Positions 11,325 through 23,427 of a stretch of 64,000 nt of DNA are shown here, piece after piece. Position 1 is the stretch's first letter. Each line of letters begins with the position of its first letter. Source of the DNA: Silene conica (lineage: Eukaryota; Streptophyta; Magnoliopsida; Caryophyllales; Caryophyllaceae); the NCBI GenBank assembly GCA_029255685.2, contig CM055317.2, forward strand, positions 77,799,460 through 77,863,459. Direction: 5' to 3'. Under the pieces are notes generated by a model. It was given only the letters and a program-made list of their open reading frames with translations, did not search any database and was not told the origin of the DNA. The translations under genes and the position numbers were made by a program.

Positions 11325-11632
11325 TGTCAGAATAAAAGTATTTGTCCGAAAGCTACACAGAGAAGTTGAGATGTAGAGTAGTAGAAGTCCCCCAACATGC
11401 ACTCTTTGCAATTGTGAAAAATATATGTTGGCTGTATATCCTAGACATTGTATTCTCACCGCCGGTTCGAATCTAGAAATGTAATTTTCAGAGCACATTG
11501 AAGCTTATAGCTGTTGTTACAAAATGACGTCTTCAAATTTTCTTAGAAAATATTAACAATTAAAGTCACCCTCCCTTGTCTTTCGGCTGTGTAATACGGT
11601 GTTGGCCTTTGGTCCAGGCGAAAAAGAAGTTA

Positions 11633-12175
11633 AACCGTATGTCAATTGTAACACACTAAGTCATTTTTATATGATATGAAGGTCCTATAGTGTGAATTAC
11701 GATTTTTTTTTATCCTGGGACCTTTTCGGCCAAATAAACGTGGATAACCTTCAAATTCGACTATTTTTGCTCATTTTTGAAACCCAAATTTTTTTTCCTA
11801 AATTCTTGTCTATAGGCTAAATATATCCTATGATAAATATTTGATGCATGAATTTTTCACAAAACAATGTAGAATAAAGTATATAATTTATTTTATCTAT
11901 TTCAAACACGATTTTTAAATTAATGTTACGACTTATGACCTCTAAATGTGTTTATTTTGAAACCGTATGCCAATTTTAACACATGGAGTCATTTTTATAT
12001 GGTATCTAGGCTCTATGGTGCGAATTTCGAGAGTTTGTATCCCGGAACCTTTTCAGCCTAAAGAGCGTGGATAATAACCTTCAAAATCGGCTATATTTGG
12101 TCATTTTCAACCCAATTTTTTATTCTGAATTTTGGGTTAGAGGCTCAATATATCCTATAATAAATCACACATACT
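11633..12175 (+). repeat. Diverged tandem duplication, period ~328 bp
   Basis: AACCGTATGTCAATTGTAAC (11633) and AACCGTATGCCAATTTTAAC (11961) start two similar units. Both contain ATTTTTATATG, CCTTTTC(G/A)GCC, CGTGGATAA and AATATATCCTAT in the same order. No coding capacity. It lies 300 bp past the GTE stop. Confidence 0.75.
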
Positions 12176-13916
12176 CATTTGTAAGGCTTGCTAATAATAA
12201 ATAGGAAAAATTATGAATTACCACCTAATATGTTTCATTTTTTACAAATTACCACCTAATATATTCAACTTTACTATTAACCACCTAACTTTCTTATTTA
12301 TCCACACCAATCTAACTTATTTTACATAATTAAGACGGTTTTACGTAATTATGGACTCGATTTCGTTTTAACGACTTCCGATCAATTTTTATGACCAACC
12401 CTTACTCATTATTAGACATCCACCTTCCTTCTATCAATTCACACAATAAACAAATATTCATCCTTAACCCTAAAAATCAATTTAGTAATTTGAGTAGTGG
12501 GCGGTAGGAAATGCAGTGAACATGCGTATTATCTCTGATTTGTCGATTAGCAATTGTTTGATTAGCAAGTTATAAATCTCCTTTCCTTAGACACAAAGTG
12601 AGTTAAGTCGAATTGCACGTGTGAGACCAAAGATGACGCCATTAACTTAGTAATTAAACACCTTATTAAGCTCCTTAATTTAATGATTAAAGCTGCCAAA
12701 ATGAGACGTACAAAATGGTTTTGTTCTCAAAACAGAACGCATAGTAGTCAGAAACTCCCTACTACTTTGCAAAAAGACTGACTCATATATTGTGGGCTCG
12801 ATAAAGATGGAACTCTTTCGGTCTTAAACAATTACTACTTGATTGCCCTAAACTTTGGTTTTGTAGATCTCAAGATAAGCCCATTTTCATTTACATTAAG
12901 CCCACTTCATTCTCCTAAATTTTCTTAATTATTGTTTTTCCAATTTCTAAAAACACATCAAATTTTAGCTTTTTATTCTTTTTTATGTCGAGGGTATCTG
13001 GAGTCTTTATTCTTAGCACGTACAGGTTTAACCCTGAAGTATATGTGATAGACTGTAAACCACGTACACAAACTCAATCATTCTTTTTAGGCCCGATAGA
13101 CTCAAATTCTAAACGGCATAACGCCACGCCGCCACACCATTTTAGTTATTTGTGATTGTCTGCACAATTGTATCCCTGATTTTATATGTATAAATTGGGT
13201 TAGGTTAGATTATATGTGATCTCCTCTTTTTTTAGCTAGTCTCTTGCAAAACCGTGTAGACTATATTATTAATGATAAGGTGCAAGGAGTAAGTTACTCA
13301 AACTTTTTCACTAAAAAGTCATCATTAAATCCAAAGGTAAAAGTAGTTTCAAGAACTAGTATTATACCAAGATATTTAAAGAAATTGTTTCAAATTGTGA
13401 ATAGAAAACGTGGATAGTATTTGGGTTAATAAACTACAATTAGCAACAATGCATAAATAACTCGGTTTTATCGGTACTTGTTTGCAATATTTATAGGTGA
13501 ACTGATAAAGTCTCGGTTTACCATTGAGGTACCGTATGATACGAATCAAATTGAGGCCAATTAATTGAAATATATTACCTTTAATATAGAATGTCTTTAT
13601 AATAAATAAAGAGCAGAAGTAGCACACTACATAATTTAAATATTTAATTAGTAAGTAAAAGTAGTATATTAATTCCCCCACTCATAAATCATAATCTAGC
13701 GCAGACTGTAAATCGAACTGTGCCAATCGCATATATGCTGGCCATTTCTTCCCCATCTTTGAGGTCGACTAACAACTCATACACAAAAAGTGGACATCCA
13801 TCTTTATTTAATTTTAAATTTAAATTATTATTCGGTTTGCCATGTTTGTTTTACATAGGATTCAAATAACACTTGTAATTTTATATATTTTTGTTTTTGG
13901 TTATTTGGTATTAGAA
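12176..13916. other. AT-rich spacer without recognisable genes
   Basis: Contains repeated TTACCACCTAATAT phrases (12220-12300) and otherwise low-complexity AT-rich sequence. ORFs here lack codon structure, homology or splice context. Confidence 0.6.
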
Positions 13917-14096
13917 TTAAATTTTAATTTTGACACTAAAAAATTATAAAAAATAATACATCTAAAACCCAAGAATTTTAATTTTGACACTAAAAAATTA
14001 TAGTGCAAGAAAAAAATGTTAAAAGCTCAAAACAAATTGCATATAAATTCAATTAGATTTGTATTAAGATGTACGATACTCATATACATACATCTG
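13917..14096 (-). repeat. Dispersed repeat X, copy 1
   Basis: About 180 bp matching, in reverse orientation, 48040-48215 (shared blocks: GATGTACGATACTCATATAC, AATTCAATTAGATTTGTAT, TGTTAAAAGCTC). An internal direct duplication (ATTTTGACACTAAAAAATTAT) occurs at about 13926 and 13980. Class unknown. Confidence 0.6.
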
Positions 14097-14455
14097 TATG
14101 TATAGTTCTATTTGTGCAAAATTTCAAGCTTCAGAATAAAATCAACAAATTAAAATATCATAGCCATAGTACTCATTACCAAAAAAAAAACATTGGTACA
14201 CCCGACATGGTTGAATACTTGAAGATTATCGCTTGCATATTCAAATTCTCGCATGCAATGAATTGCCGAATTGGACATAAAGTATTAAAAATCATATTTT
14301 CTCCAACATATATTTACCGCATTTTAACATTAATTAATCAATATCTCTCTTGTGACGGCGCAAGTATACCCACTTATTTAGAAAAACAAAAATAAAAGTG
14401 TAGAAAAAATTACAAATATTTTGTCTTTATCTCCTTAAATGAGTTTTATTTGAAC

Positions 14456-14506
14456 TATCACAAGCTTGCAACGGATGTTGTCGTTGCAAATGAGAATTTG
14501 TGTTAA
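14456..14506. repeat. End fragment of the CAAGCTTGCGACGG Mutator MITE family
   Basis: TATCACAAGCTTGCAACGGATG...CGTTGCAAATGAGAATTTGTG matches the right end of the copies at 36905-37099 and 61120-61309. The left part is missing. Confidence 0.55.
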
Positions 14507-15089
14507 TATACATGTTGTTTCACTTACTAACTTGTGACGTACTTAGTAATATATAGTATCTTAATTCGTGATGTTTTTTTTTTAAAAGAATGGGTAATAA
14601 TCGCAAGAAAAAACTTTTAAGTTTTGAACCAAATTATAATTTGATTTGAGAGCATTTATTATACTATTAAAAAAGAATGGTTTTTGGGTTTATAGTGTTA
14701 TTACATATAATTATTAGGTCTTGTTCTATTGTATTGAAATTGACTTGGGCTAAGAATTGAACGGAACAGACCTAAACCAAACTAATTCCAACTAAATTGA
14801 ACTTATAAATAGTAAAAATTGGATTGACCTGAATTGAACAGAACTTCACTTGTAAGAATTGAAATTACGTCTAAAAAATTCTTAATATTGTTATTATTTT
14901 GTGTAAAGTATTAAGAAAAAAATTATCGTAAAGGTAAACAATTTAGGTTGAAATTTAAATAAGTTACTTAATTGTGTAGTTGAGGAGTTGATGATATCAC
15001 ATGGATATCAATAAGAAATTGACACTTGTTAGGTCAATCACTAGGTCAATTGGACGCATCTAAGATTCTAAGGTCACAAATTGACATTT

Positions 15090-15520
15090 TGGGTGTTTTT
15101 GGATTGAGAGAATTAGAGGGAAAGAGAAGGGAGGGAAATGGAGGGGGTTTAATTTCCATTATTTGGTTACAATATATGGAAGAAGGGAAATGGAGGGGAG
15201 GAAAATTGGAGGATTCAATTTATCTCTATTAGATCAAACTAGAATCTCTTTATGGTTTATAAGATTTGAAAAGAAAACTTTCTTTTGACTCTTATTTAAA
15301 AATGATAAGACTAAATACTCCTCTAATATGACTTAACTGTCCCCACTAAAATCACCTTCTTCCTCTATCCTCCTCCTTTCCCCTAATTCGCTCTATTATT
15401 TTTGTTATCCAAACAACCCATTTTTATTCCCCCTCCCTTTCCTTTCTTTACCTTTCCCTTCCCTTCATTATCTCCCCTTCCTTTCCCTCTCAATTTGCTA
15501 TTCAAATAAACCATTTGTTG
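15090..15520. mobile_element. Purine/pyrimidine Tourist-type MITE, degenerate
   Basis: Begins GGGTGTTTTTGGATTGAG, has a GGGAGGGAAATGGAGG-rich left arm and a CTTTCCCTCTCAATTTGC right arm ending ATTCAAATAAACCATT. Same design as the intron-3 MITEs. Target duplication not convincing. Confidence 0.5.
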
Positions 15521-16073
15521 ATCTTGATTACAAATTAACCATTAAAGATCACAAGTTATTACACTAATTATATCATTAATCATAATCAAATAAGATCACG
15601 ACCTACCTATTAACGTGAAGCAAAACGGACTTAAATAATTAACATAACCAAGTCAGAATCATCCCAATTGAATTGGGTTGGGATGAGATGACAGTTGTAC
15701 CATCTGTACCCACGTGATATAACACCCACTGGTCACGTGAGTTGCACTACTGGAAGCAGATTGATTAATCATTCCATTATCATAAGTATAAACAATATAA
15801 TCCATCCATAAATCTGTTAATAGTAAAAACTAAGACAAGTAACAACAAAATTAATATAACACTTGCATGCATTGGTTAATCTCATGTACACTAAACAGTG
15901 TATCTTGAATCATATCCATTTACTACACTCAATTAATGAAGTTGATATTGTTAATTAATTGTACTTGACTATTTAATAACTTTATCCTGTTATCCATATA
16001 TAGTTATGTCTATTAACAGAGTTTCTTAAGTACTACTTCACCATTAATTATACTTTTAGGATCACACCTCAAC

Positions 16074-16455
16074 CTAGGTAGCACCAAAACGTACACGGAT
16101 ACGGCAACGATACGGATACGGGACACGACATCTCATGAAATTTAGGACACGGGACACGGCATTTAAATATAATAAACAGGTATTTTGTGTTTATAAATAA
16201 CGTATAATTTTATTTTTATCATGTATTTGAAACTAAATCTAAACAGATAAATGTACAATTCGACATTTAATATAACTAATTCTCATTTTTCCACCCAAAC
16301 TCATCTTTTAATCGATCTTTTTTTAAAATTTCATTCCTTGTCCAAACTATAATATGTTTAGCCATGTGTCTAACGAGTGTCGGGTGTCCGAGTGTCGGAC
16401 ACAATGTCGAACACGGGACATCTAATTAAGAGAAGTGTCCGTGCTACATACCTAG
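16074..16455. mobile_element. hAT-type MITE, 382 bp
   Basis: Perfect 8-bp duplication ACCTCAAC at 16066-16073 and 16456-16463. Inverted ends CTAGGTAGCAC and GTGCTACATACCTAG. Interior rich in GGACACGG/GTGTCGG. No ORF. Eight-base duplications and ends of this sort point to hAT transposases. Confidence 0.85.
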
Positions 16456-16463
16456 ACCTCAAC

Positions 16464-17676
16464 TTCATTCCTTGATTATGGAAATACTCCCTCCAATTCT
16501 ACAATTTTTTTTATGGATTTTATTATCATGTAAGGAGTCTTAGTAAAAATGTAAAAAATCATTTAAATACGAGTGACTACTAAATGTTTATTAGATATGA
16601 GAAATAATTTCATAATTCTGAAAAATAGACTTTCATTAATAAAATTGACTATATTTCACCGTAAAACAATTAATTGACAATATGACAAGAATAGTTCGTT
16701 ACGCTTTATCGCACGGAAGTAAAAATAGATTAGCCTTTTAGCCTAAATAACTCTACATAAATTAATTCTTATTTATGACGGACTTAATGATAACTACTTC
16801 AAAATACGATCGACTGAATTTGGTAGGAACTTTGACCATTAGATTAACAGAATTAAGAAAACGTATTTGATAATTAACAAATTATATGGCGAATCTCCAT
16901 TTTAATGTATAAAATGACTATGCTACTATTAGCGACCTATTCAAAACCGGTAATTTCGGCCAATATGCTACTACCTCTATCTATCATAGTCAATTGTTAA
17001 CTATTGTCTTTTTTTTGTGATGTAGATTTCAATGAAGATAATAAATGATTCGGAAGGAGGGAGTATTTGAATATGTCATTAACTAATTAAGTACATGAAA
17101 TTATAAGCCCGTTGCGGGGAACTCTGATAGATAGAGTTAACTATTGTCTTTTTAACAATTTCGGCCAATATGCTACATTGCTACTCCTCATATCACCAAT
17201 TGGTTTTAGGATGGAACCTCACTTGCTTATGGGCCGGTCTCATGCACCTAATTCTATAAGCCCGCTGCGGGAAACTCAACAGAAAGGTCTCAGGTTTGAC
17301 TACCAGTTGAGATGATGATTATTTGGCCACTGCAGCCCCGAATGGGTGGCTTACATGGTCCATATGGTGGTGCGAGAATGGCCATTGGGCTCGGGAATTC
17401 AACCCCTCGTCATTAAAAAGAAATTGAACGAATTACTATGTGTACGAATAATTTAAATGTACTTTTTCATATGTTTGTTATAGAATATTTTATGATATAA
17501 ACTTCATAATTTTTCTAATAGTTGAGGAGTATATAATTAATTTCTAAGAAAACACACGAAAGTGATTTAAAAGTTGACAAAGAAAAGTTTATTTAATTAG
17601 CCAACAAATGTGATAGATGGCAAATTGGCAACCACTTAGAAATTTAATCATATATCATAGATGGCTTACTACTTGC
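16464..17676. other. AT-rich spacer with an unidentified repeat remnant
   Basis: At 17104-17440 a non-AT-rich block carries AAGCCCGTTGCGGGGAACTC and AAGCCCGCTGCGGGAAACTC (17107 and 17259) and GGTCTCAGGTTTGACTACC. It resembles LTR or SINE leader sequence, but I cannot place it. The rest is AT-rich without genes. Confidence 0.4.
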
Positions 17677-17677
17677 T

Positions 17678-17990
17678 TGGGAGGGTCAATGGTGCGGGTC
17701 GACCTGGTTCGGGACGGGTCGAGGGACGGTACGGGTTCAAGGTACGGGACGGCCCGGGGTTAGGACGGGTCCGAGATGGGTTGGACCCGGTTTTGGGAAG
17801 TGTAACCCGGACCTGGCCCGAGGCGGGTCAGGGGCAGGTTTAGGCACATACGGGTCACCTTTCAGACCGGGTTCCAAACTGGACTCGGACCCGGTTACTT
17901 CTTACACACGGACCGGAACGAGTTTGGAACCGGTGAGGCGGAACGGCTTTGATCCAGGTTCAGTACGGGTCGGGTCCGAGTTGCCAATAC
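17678..17990. repeat. GC-rich CGGGTC/ACCCGG repeat block
   Basis: About 310 bp of interleaved CGGGTC, ACCCGG and GGACGG motifs in otherwise ~70% AT DNA. An ORF runs through it only because stop codons are AT-rich. The composition resembles the hAT elements at 30646 and 54537, but ends are unclear. Confidence 0.45.
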
Positions 17991-18238
17991 TAACCCACAC
18001 TCTTGACCAACCTACTACTTAGTAGGCTCAAGTATATTCAAAAGTCAACATAGTAAGCAAAGAGAAGACTGTATACAACAATTTAATAACCGTATATATA
18101 ATAATCCAAATAATAATTAGTTTTGTGGCAACACAAACTTATAACCATATTATATATATATAATCGAAATAATTGATCAATGTAGCAGCTGGCAGCTGGC
18201 ATGAGGTCTTCGGGCATTACATCATTGCAAAATTGTAT

Positions 18239-18400
18239 CACAAATTCTCATTTATAAAGCCCATATCCGTCACAAGCTTGTAACGGGTCGAATATTATCC
18301 ACGTAAGAACAAAAAAATAAACACTTTGTGATTTCCTAAACTTATCTTATCTAAATAAGTGTGAGTTATCCGACCCGTTATAAATTCCTGACGAATATAT
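18239..18400. repeat. Decayed relative of the Mutator MITE family
   Basis: ATCACAAATTCTCATTTATAA, CCGTCACAAGCTTGTAACGGG and a later CCGACCCGTTATAAATTC correspond to parts of the ~195-bp family (see 36905-37099). Heavily diverged. Confidence 0.45.
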
Positions 18401-19069
18401 TCATAAAAAAAAGAACTTATAAAATTGTATCCACCCCAGTTAAACATCTTCGACATTATTTTCGTAATATGAATGTGACAAATGCGTGTCCGATTTGACT
18501 TTAATACGAGTGAGATAATACGTATAAAACAAAACTATAGCGTATATTAATGAAATTAAAGCAAAGGATTTATTTTAAATGATTAGGTAGGATGATATTT
18601 AACCTATTTTTTATTAAAACGAATATTTTGATCTGTTTTTGTGTTACACTAATATAGCGTCTTAAAACATATAAAGGTCCGGTACATTAGAAAAAAACAA
18701 GGTTCCAAATATAAATGTACAAGTGTACTATAATATTTTGAGATTTGTATTGAATTTCATCAATAAAACTTGAGTTTTTAAACACAAACTAGTTTTGTGA
18801 CCCGTGATATTCACGGGTTTATATGGTTTAGTATTGGTATTTTATCGTAATGTTAAGATTTGTCCGAGCAATTGGTTTATCCATTTAAAAATACATAGTT
18901 TTGACTTTTGAAATACTTAAAAGTTATTTAATTAATGCATAATGTTTGATGTTTGATTATTATTCTTTTTTTTAGAATGATAAATTTTGTAGTGTCAAGA
19001 GTCTAAAGCATACTTTTTAATTAAATTAGAGAGCTTTTTATCTCAATATTTTATTTCTTATAAATCATA

Positions 19070-19265
19070 CTCCCTCCGATTTCTTGTGTTGTTCCCTTTT
19101 GATTTTAACACAATAAATAAGGAAATCACTTTGCACCACACAATACACATGACCCCACATGAAATTGATTTTGGACCACACAAAGTTGTCCAAAAGAGGA
19201 AAGAGGGAACATCATGTAATTAGACCAAAACGGAAAGAGGGAACATCAAAGAAAATCGGAGGTAG
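19070..19265. mobile_element. Stowaway-type MITE, 196 bp
   Basis: CTCCCTCCGATTTC ... GAAAATCGGAGGTAG flanked by TA (19068-19069, 19266-19267). Inner TGTTCCCTTTT and AAAGAGGGAACA are also inverted. TA duplication and CTCCCTCC ends are classic Stowaway (mariner-type). Confidence 0.85.
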
Positions 19266-21626
19266 TATGTTTTAATAGTAGCATAGTTAGGAAGTTTAAT
19301 AAATGCTAGTCTTAATACATAGTAACCTACTACAAATGACGAGGAAAATCAAAAAGTCATCATATTAGATAAAAGAAATATAAGTTAAATAAATATGTAG
19401 TTAATAACCAACTTTACGAAAGGAAAATAAATAGTTTGTATTAATTAATTTTTTTGTTTACAACTAACAATTTTTTTTTAATAAGCATTTGACACATGAT
19501 TTTAGATATGACTTTTTAATAACACATGACATAGTAAGATACTTAATATTATTTTTTTAACGTCAATGCATTAAAGTGATGAGCCTTGAAGGATATCTAT
19601 GTCTATCTTAATTTGATAATGATAATAGAAAAAAAAAATGTTCAAAAGTCATAAAATGTATCTCATCAATAGTTTATATTTTTTTGATAGACAAAATTTG
19701 TAAGCAATAATTTTTCCTATCCATAGTGTCAATAGAATTGTATGTGCCCATAAGATGTCTTATCTATCTATTCACATCAAGTTAAGTATGTTAAGGTTTT
19801 AAATTAATTATATAATTTTTTTATTTTTTTTATGTATGTTCCACTATTGGGTTATGAAATATTCATCACATTTTCAAACTTCATCGTACGCGTTTGTTTT
19901 GTTCAAATTTAATAAGGGCTATTAAGATTTGTGATATTAATAAGATATTTAGTCTTGTCTTTTTATAATATTGTATAAATTAATCGGTAACTCAGTTGAT
20001 ATTTTACAATATTGTATAAATAAATGAATAATCTAGTAATCAATATAGATGACTTATGTGTTAACCAATATAAAAATTACATGTGGACTACAATTAAATG
20101 TTTTAAGTAGTTTTTTAACTATATTGTAAGCATAAATATTAATAATAATGTACATTTAGTCATTATTCATATCAATAAGATTTATTTTGTCCAACTTGTT
20201 AATATGATTGAGATATTTGCAACTCCAATTTCATTCTATGAGAGCTATTTCTCAAAGGGAGAATGATGAATAAAAAACAACACATAAAAGAATAAAACAT
20301 ACATTTTAAAGTTTATGAAATACTATTTTTTTCATGAAACTAAAAATAATTAATCACTAACATTCATGTTGTCAATCTTGTAGTTTGTTTATAATATAAA
20401 ATTGAGGGAAATAGGGGAGTATTTGTTTAAGCAGTTATAATATTCCCTTCTTTGTTTAGTTCTCTTTCTCCAATGAACCTACCTACAAAAAAAATCCACT
20501 AAACAACTAATAAAAAACAAAATGGTGGAATTTGATTTATTTAATATTACATTATTATTCTATTAATTTAAATTTTTCCTTAAATAATGAAAGAAATAGG
20601 AAATTGAATAATAAAAATGTAAGTATATATACCTTTTAAGAGCACAACTCCACAAATATTGATATCTCCTAAATAACAACAAAACAACATATGTGAATTG
20701 AACTATTGAAGTTCAAAAGTGTCATAGTACTTCATAACCAATATAACTTAAAAGTAAATAAATAAACTATTATTTAACACATGAATGCACTTATCTTACC
20801 GTAATACACTTACGATAAGAATGATTATTTACACATTCAATTCTCTCGGTGATAGGGTAAACAAAATACTGACTTGGATTTTGGCTCAGAAATATTGTCT
20901 TCCATCAAATATTTATAGCCAATTGATGATGCATTTTATGACTTTTGGAGGACTTATATTTTTTATTATATATTATTATCAAATTTAATATATACATAAA
21001 TATGTAACAATGAATCATCCGTTTTCATTATTAGCACATTTAATAGACATAAATATAGAGTAGGAAGAATGAAATGTAAAAGGTTTGCTTTAATTATTTT
21101 TTCCTTTTTTTATATTTATTTTTTTACAAAATCTACCTTGCATGAGAATTGTTTAAATATTCTTTACTTACCCTTTTATTTATAAATTTATATATGTATT
21201 TAAATTAATGAAATTATATCCAATGAAACGAAATTGAGCAAGTATATAACAATAAGAGTTAAGAGAAAATTGCACATATAAAAAGTTTAAAATTAAAGTG
21301 ATTTAAAATATATCGCAAATTAAAATATATTCTATTGAACACCAGCAGTGCAACAACGACGACAACAACACTCAACAATAATTCTCAACATACTCATTAT
21401 TGTCAAATAAATAAATTAAACCATGAAATATAATCCACAATGTAGAAACTTATGGGCAATATATTTCAAATAAATAGAGTGAATAGAAACAATTATAGCT
21501 ATTATGGTTTTCTATAGACATTACACAACTATAAATTTCTATATTTTAATTTTAATTTTAATTTATTTTGTGGTATTATTAAATTAGATAATTGATTGCT
21601 GAAAAACTTAAGAGATGAATTAAATA

Positions 21627-21900
21627 GGAAAAAATGTTAATGTAAATTATGGGTGTTAATTAATATAAAGAGTTTTGATCAATTTATTAACATATTATAT
21701 TCCAAAAATTAATTAAATAGGAAAATCTTTTAATTAATTTGGTGGGGATTAAGTATTATGAATAGTTTTAATCAATTTATTACCATGTTTAAATACAAAA
21801 ATGAAATAAATAGAAAAAATGTTAATACTAATGGTTGGTGTTAAGTAATATGAAGAGTTTTTATTAATTATTAACATGTTTTATTAAAAAAATATTTTTA
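21627..21900 (+). repeat. Three diverged ~92-bp tandem units inside the Helitron
   Basis: Units starting AGGAAAAAATGTTAATG (21627), AGGAAAATCTTTTAAT (21719) and AGAAAAAATGTTAATAC (21811). Each runs through a (G/A)AGTTTT(G/A)ATCAATTTATTA-like segment. Confidence 0.6.
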
Positions 21901-22368
21901 AATAATTATAAAATTTATTAACATATTTTATTACTACAAAAATTTCAATTAAAATGTCAATATTGATTATACATTACGAAATTTTGATTTAAATTTTGAA
22001 GAGTTACATAAATTTTGGAAAATAATTTATTTAATATACAAAATTAATCTAATAATATTGATAATATCCTTTAATATTATAGATAATTGATTTAAATTAA
22101 TTTATAGATAATTGAAGTAAATTAATGGCATGTAATAATAAATTGAGAATCCATCACATAAATTTGCCATGTCATATTAAAAATATGCTACGTCACATTT
22201 AAATACGCCAAGTCACATTAAAATTATGCCACGTCACATTTAAATTTGACATGTCATATTTTTTTAGTTGCCTTTTTAATAAGATTTTATAGATAATGTA
22301 GGCAAAGATGTGCAAACTGCAAATACAAATGTTTTAGTTCTCTTAATAATCTTCACTACTATAGTACT

Positions 22369-23126
22369 TGTTGGAAATAGGGGCTTTAATGAGAGTCCTT
22401 TTCTAACATTTGTCCCACATAGGAGAGTTATAGAAGTTTGCTTGTGTTTATATATTCTTCTATTACTACACCTATCACTAGTGGGTCAAGGGAGCCTTTT
22501 GTAGAGGCTTTGCGAGGTGCTTAATTCAGCTCGCACACGCGCGCGCGTGCCCGAGCCCGAGCCCGAGCCCGGCCCGGATCCGGATTCGAGATTTGGGATT
22601 CGGGATTTGGCAATCGCCTGCGGCAGGCTGTGCCTATCTTTTTGGGCCGCGGATTTGTGTTTTGTGTATGTGTCGGTTTTGTGTTGTTGAAATAGTCAGT
22701 CAAACTGACTGTTAGTGGGTGAGATATTCTCTCCCCACTTCCAGCCTTGACTACTGATTTCAAGGGAGGCGTTTTTCCTCCTCCTAGGGTTCTGGTTCCC
22801 TCCTATAAATACCCTCCTATGCAAACACAACAATCACACAATTACAATCTGCTCTCTCATAATCTCTCCTCTACTCTTCTCTCATTTCTGGGTAACTGCT
22901 TATATTCGTTCCAAGTCTCACAGTTCCGAGTGGGCGGAACTGCGTGGAGGCTGTAGTGTTAACCTTGAGGAACTACCGGCACCAGCTGATCGCCACCACG
23001 GTCGTACCGGAAAAATAGTTTTCAAGGCAGTGGTCTCCTACCACGGCGCTACATTTTACAGTTCTGTCTTCTTCTCCTCTCGTTTTTTCGGTCTCTGTTT
23101 ATTGTTGTTACAGCATTTTACCAACA
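22369..23126 (+). repeat. 5' LTR of Copia element B (758 bp)
   Basis: TG...CA ends. Contains a GC-rich tract of CGCG and GAGCCC units (about 22535-22580), a TATA box at 22804-22810, and AAAATAGTTTTCAA at 23012-23025, which is complementary to the bases just after the LTR. Confidence 0.95.
22804..22810 (+). promoter_or_regulatory. TATA box in the 5' LTR
   Basis: TATAAAT in CTCCTATAAATACCCTCC. It would place transcription start near 22835 and so define the U3/R border. The same box is in the 3' LTR (about 27704). Confidence 0.65.
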
Positions 23127-23128
23127 AT

Positions 23129-23142
23129 TTGAAAACTATTTT
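23129..23142 (+). other. Primer-binding position, complementary to the LTR itself
   Basis: TTGAAAACTATTTT starts two bases after the LTR end and is the exact reverse complement of 23012-23025 within the same LTR. The usual TGGTATCAGAGC tRNA-Met site is absent. See findings. Confidence 0.5.
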
Positions 23143-23151
23143 GCTGTAACA

Positions 23152-23427
23152 ATGTCTGTTGTTTCGAAAATCGTACCTGATATGTCAAAACTTGAGGCTT
23201 TAGGCGGAAACAACTATAAGCGTTGGTCCCAGAAACTGTTAATGTTTTTTGAGCAATTGGATATTGATTATGTGTTGTTTAGTGACCCCCCTGCTCTAGT
23301 CGTTTCTGACCCCCCTGCCGCTAGTAAGGAAATAACTAATGTGTCAGCTGTTAATGGTGTTAAGTCAAATGAGGATGTTATTAATAAATTCGAAAAGGAC
23401 AACAAAACTGCTGAGAAATGGTGTTAA
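23152..23427 (+). pseudogene. Copia gag, N-terminal part only
   Basis: ATG at 23152 opens 91 codons with the typical Copia gag start (LGGNNYKRWSQKLLMFFEQL). A TAA stop at 23425-23427 follows a junction where most of the gag UBN2 region is missing. The sequence resumes in the same frame with a linker leading to the CCHC knuckle. A 17-bp repeat (23353-23369 and 23417-23433) marks the rearrangement. Confidence 0.85.

Larger units (their letters stand above)
18789..22293 (-). mobile_element. Non-autonomous Helitron, 3.5 kb, minus strand
   Basis: Read on the minus strand, it starts TCTATAAAATCTTATT after an A (5' end at 22293). It finishes with a hairpin ACCCGTGA-ATA-TCACGGGT (18800-18818), a 7-base spacer, and CTAG followed by T (18789-18792). 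TC start, hairpin just before a CTRR end, and insertion between A and T are the accepted Helitron signature. Near the 5' end are about five ~28-bp units containing CACGTCACATTTAAAT or variants (22141-22260), and at 21627-21900 three diverged ~92-bp units. No Rep/helicase ORF. A Stowaway MITE is inserted at 19070-19265. Confidence 0.78.

Noticed and set aside
11331-11336. AATAAA as GTE polyadenylation signal
   Set aside because: Only 7 bases after the stop; plant signals are loose and the true 3' end is probably further downstream.
14069-14395. 108-codon ORF
   Set aside because: Starts in dispersed repeat X, AT-rich, no codon pattern or domain.
17661-17843. 60-codon Gly/Arg-rich ORF
   Set aside because: Produced by the GC-rich CGGGTC repeat; no start context, splice sites or homology.
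22521-22763. Minus strand ORF (and its twin 27420-27662)
   Set aside because: Lies in the Copia LTR; the Arg/Ala run is the CGCG/GAGCCC tract, and both LTRs carry it.
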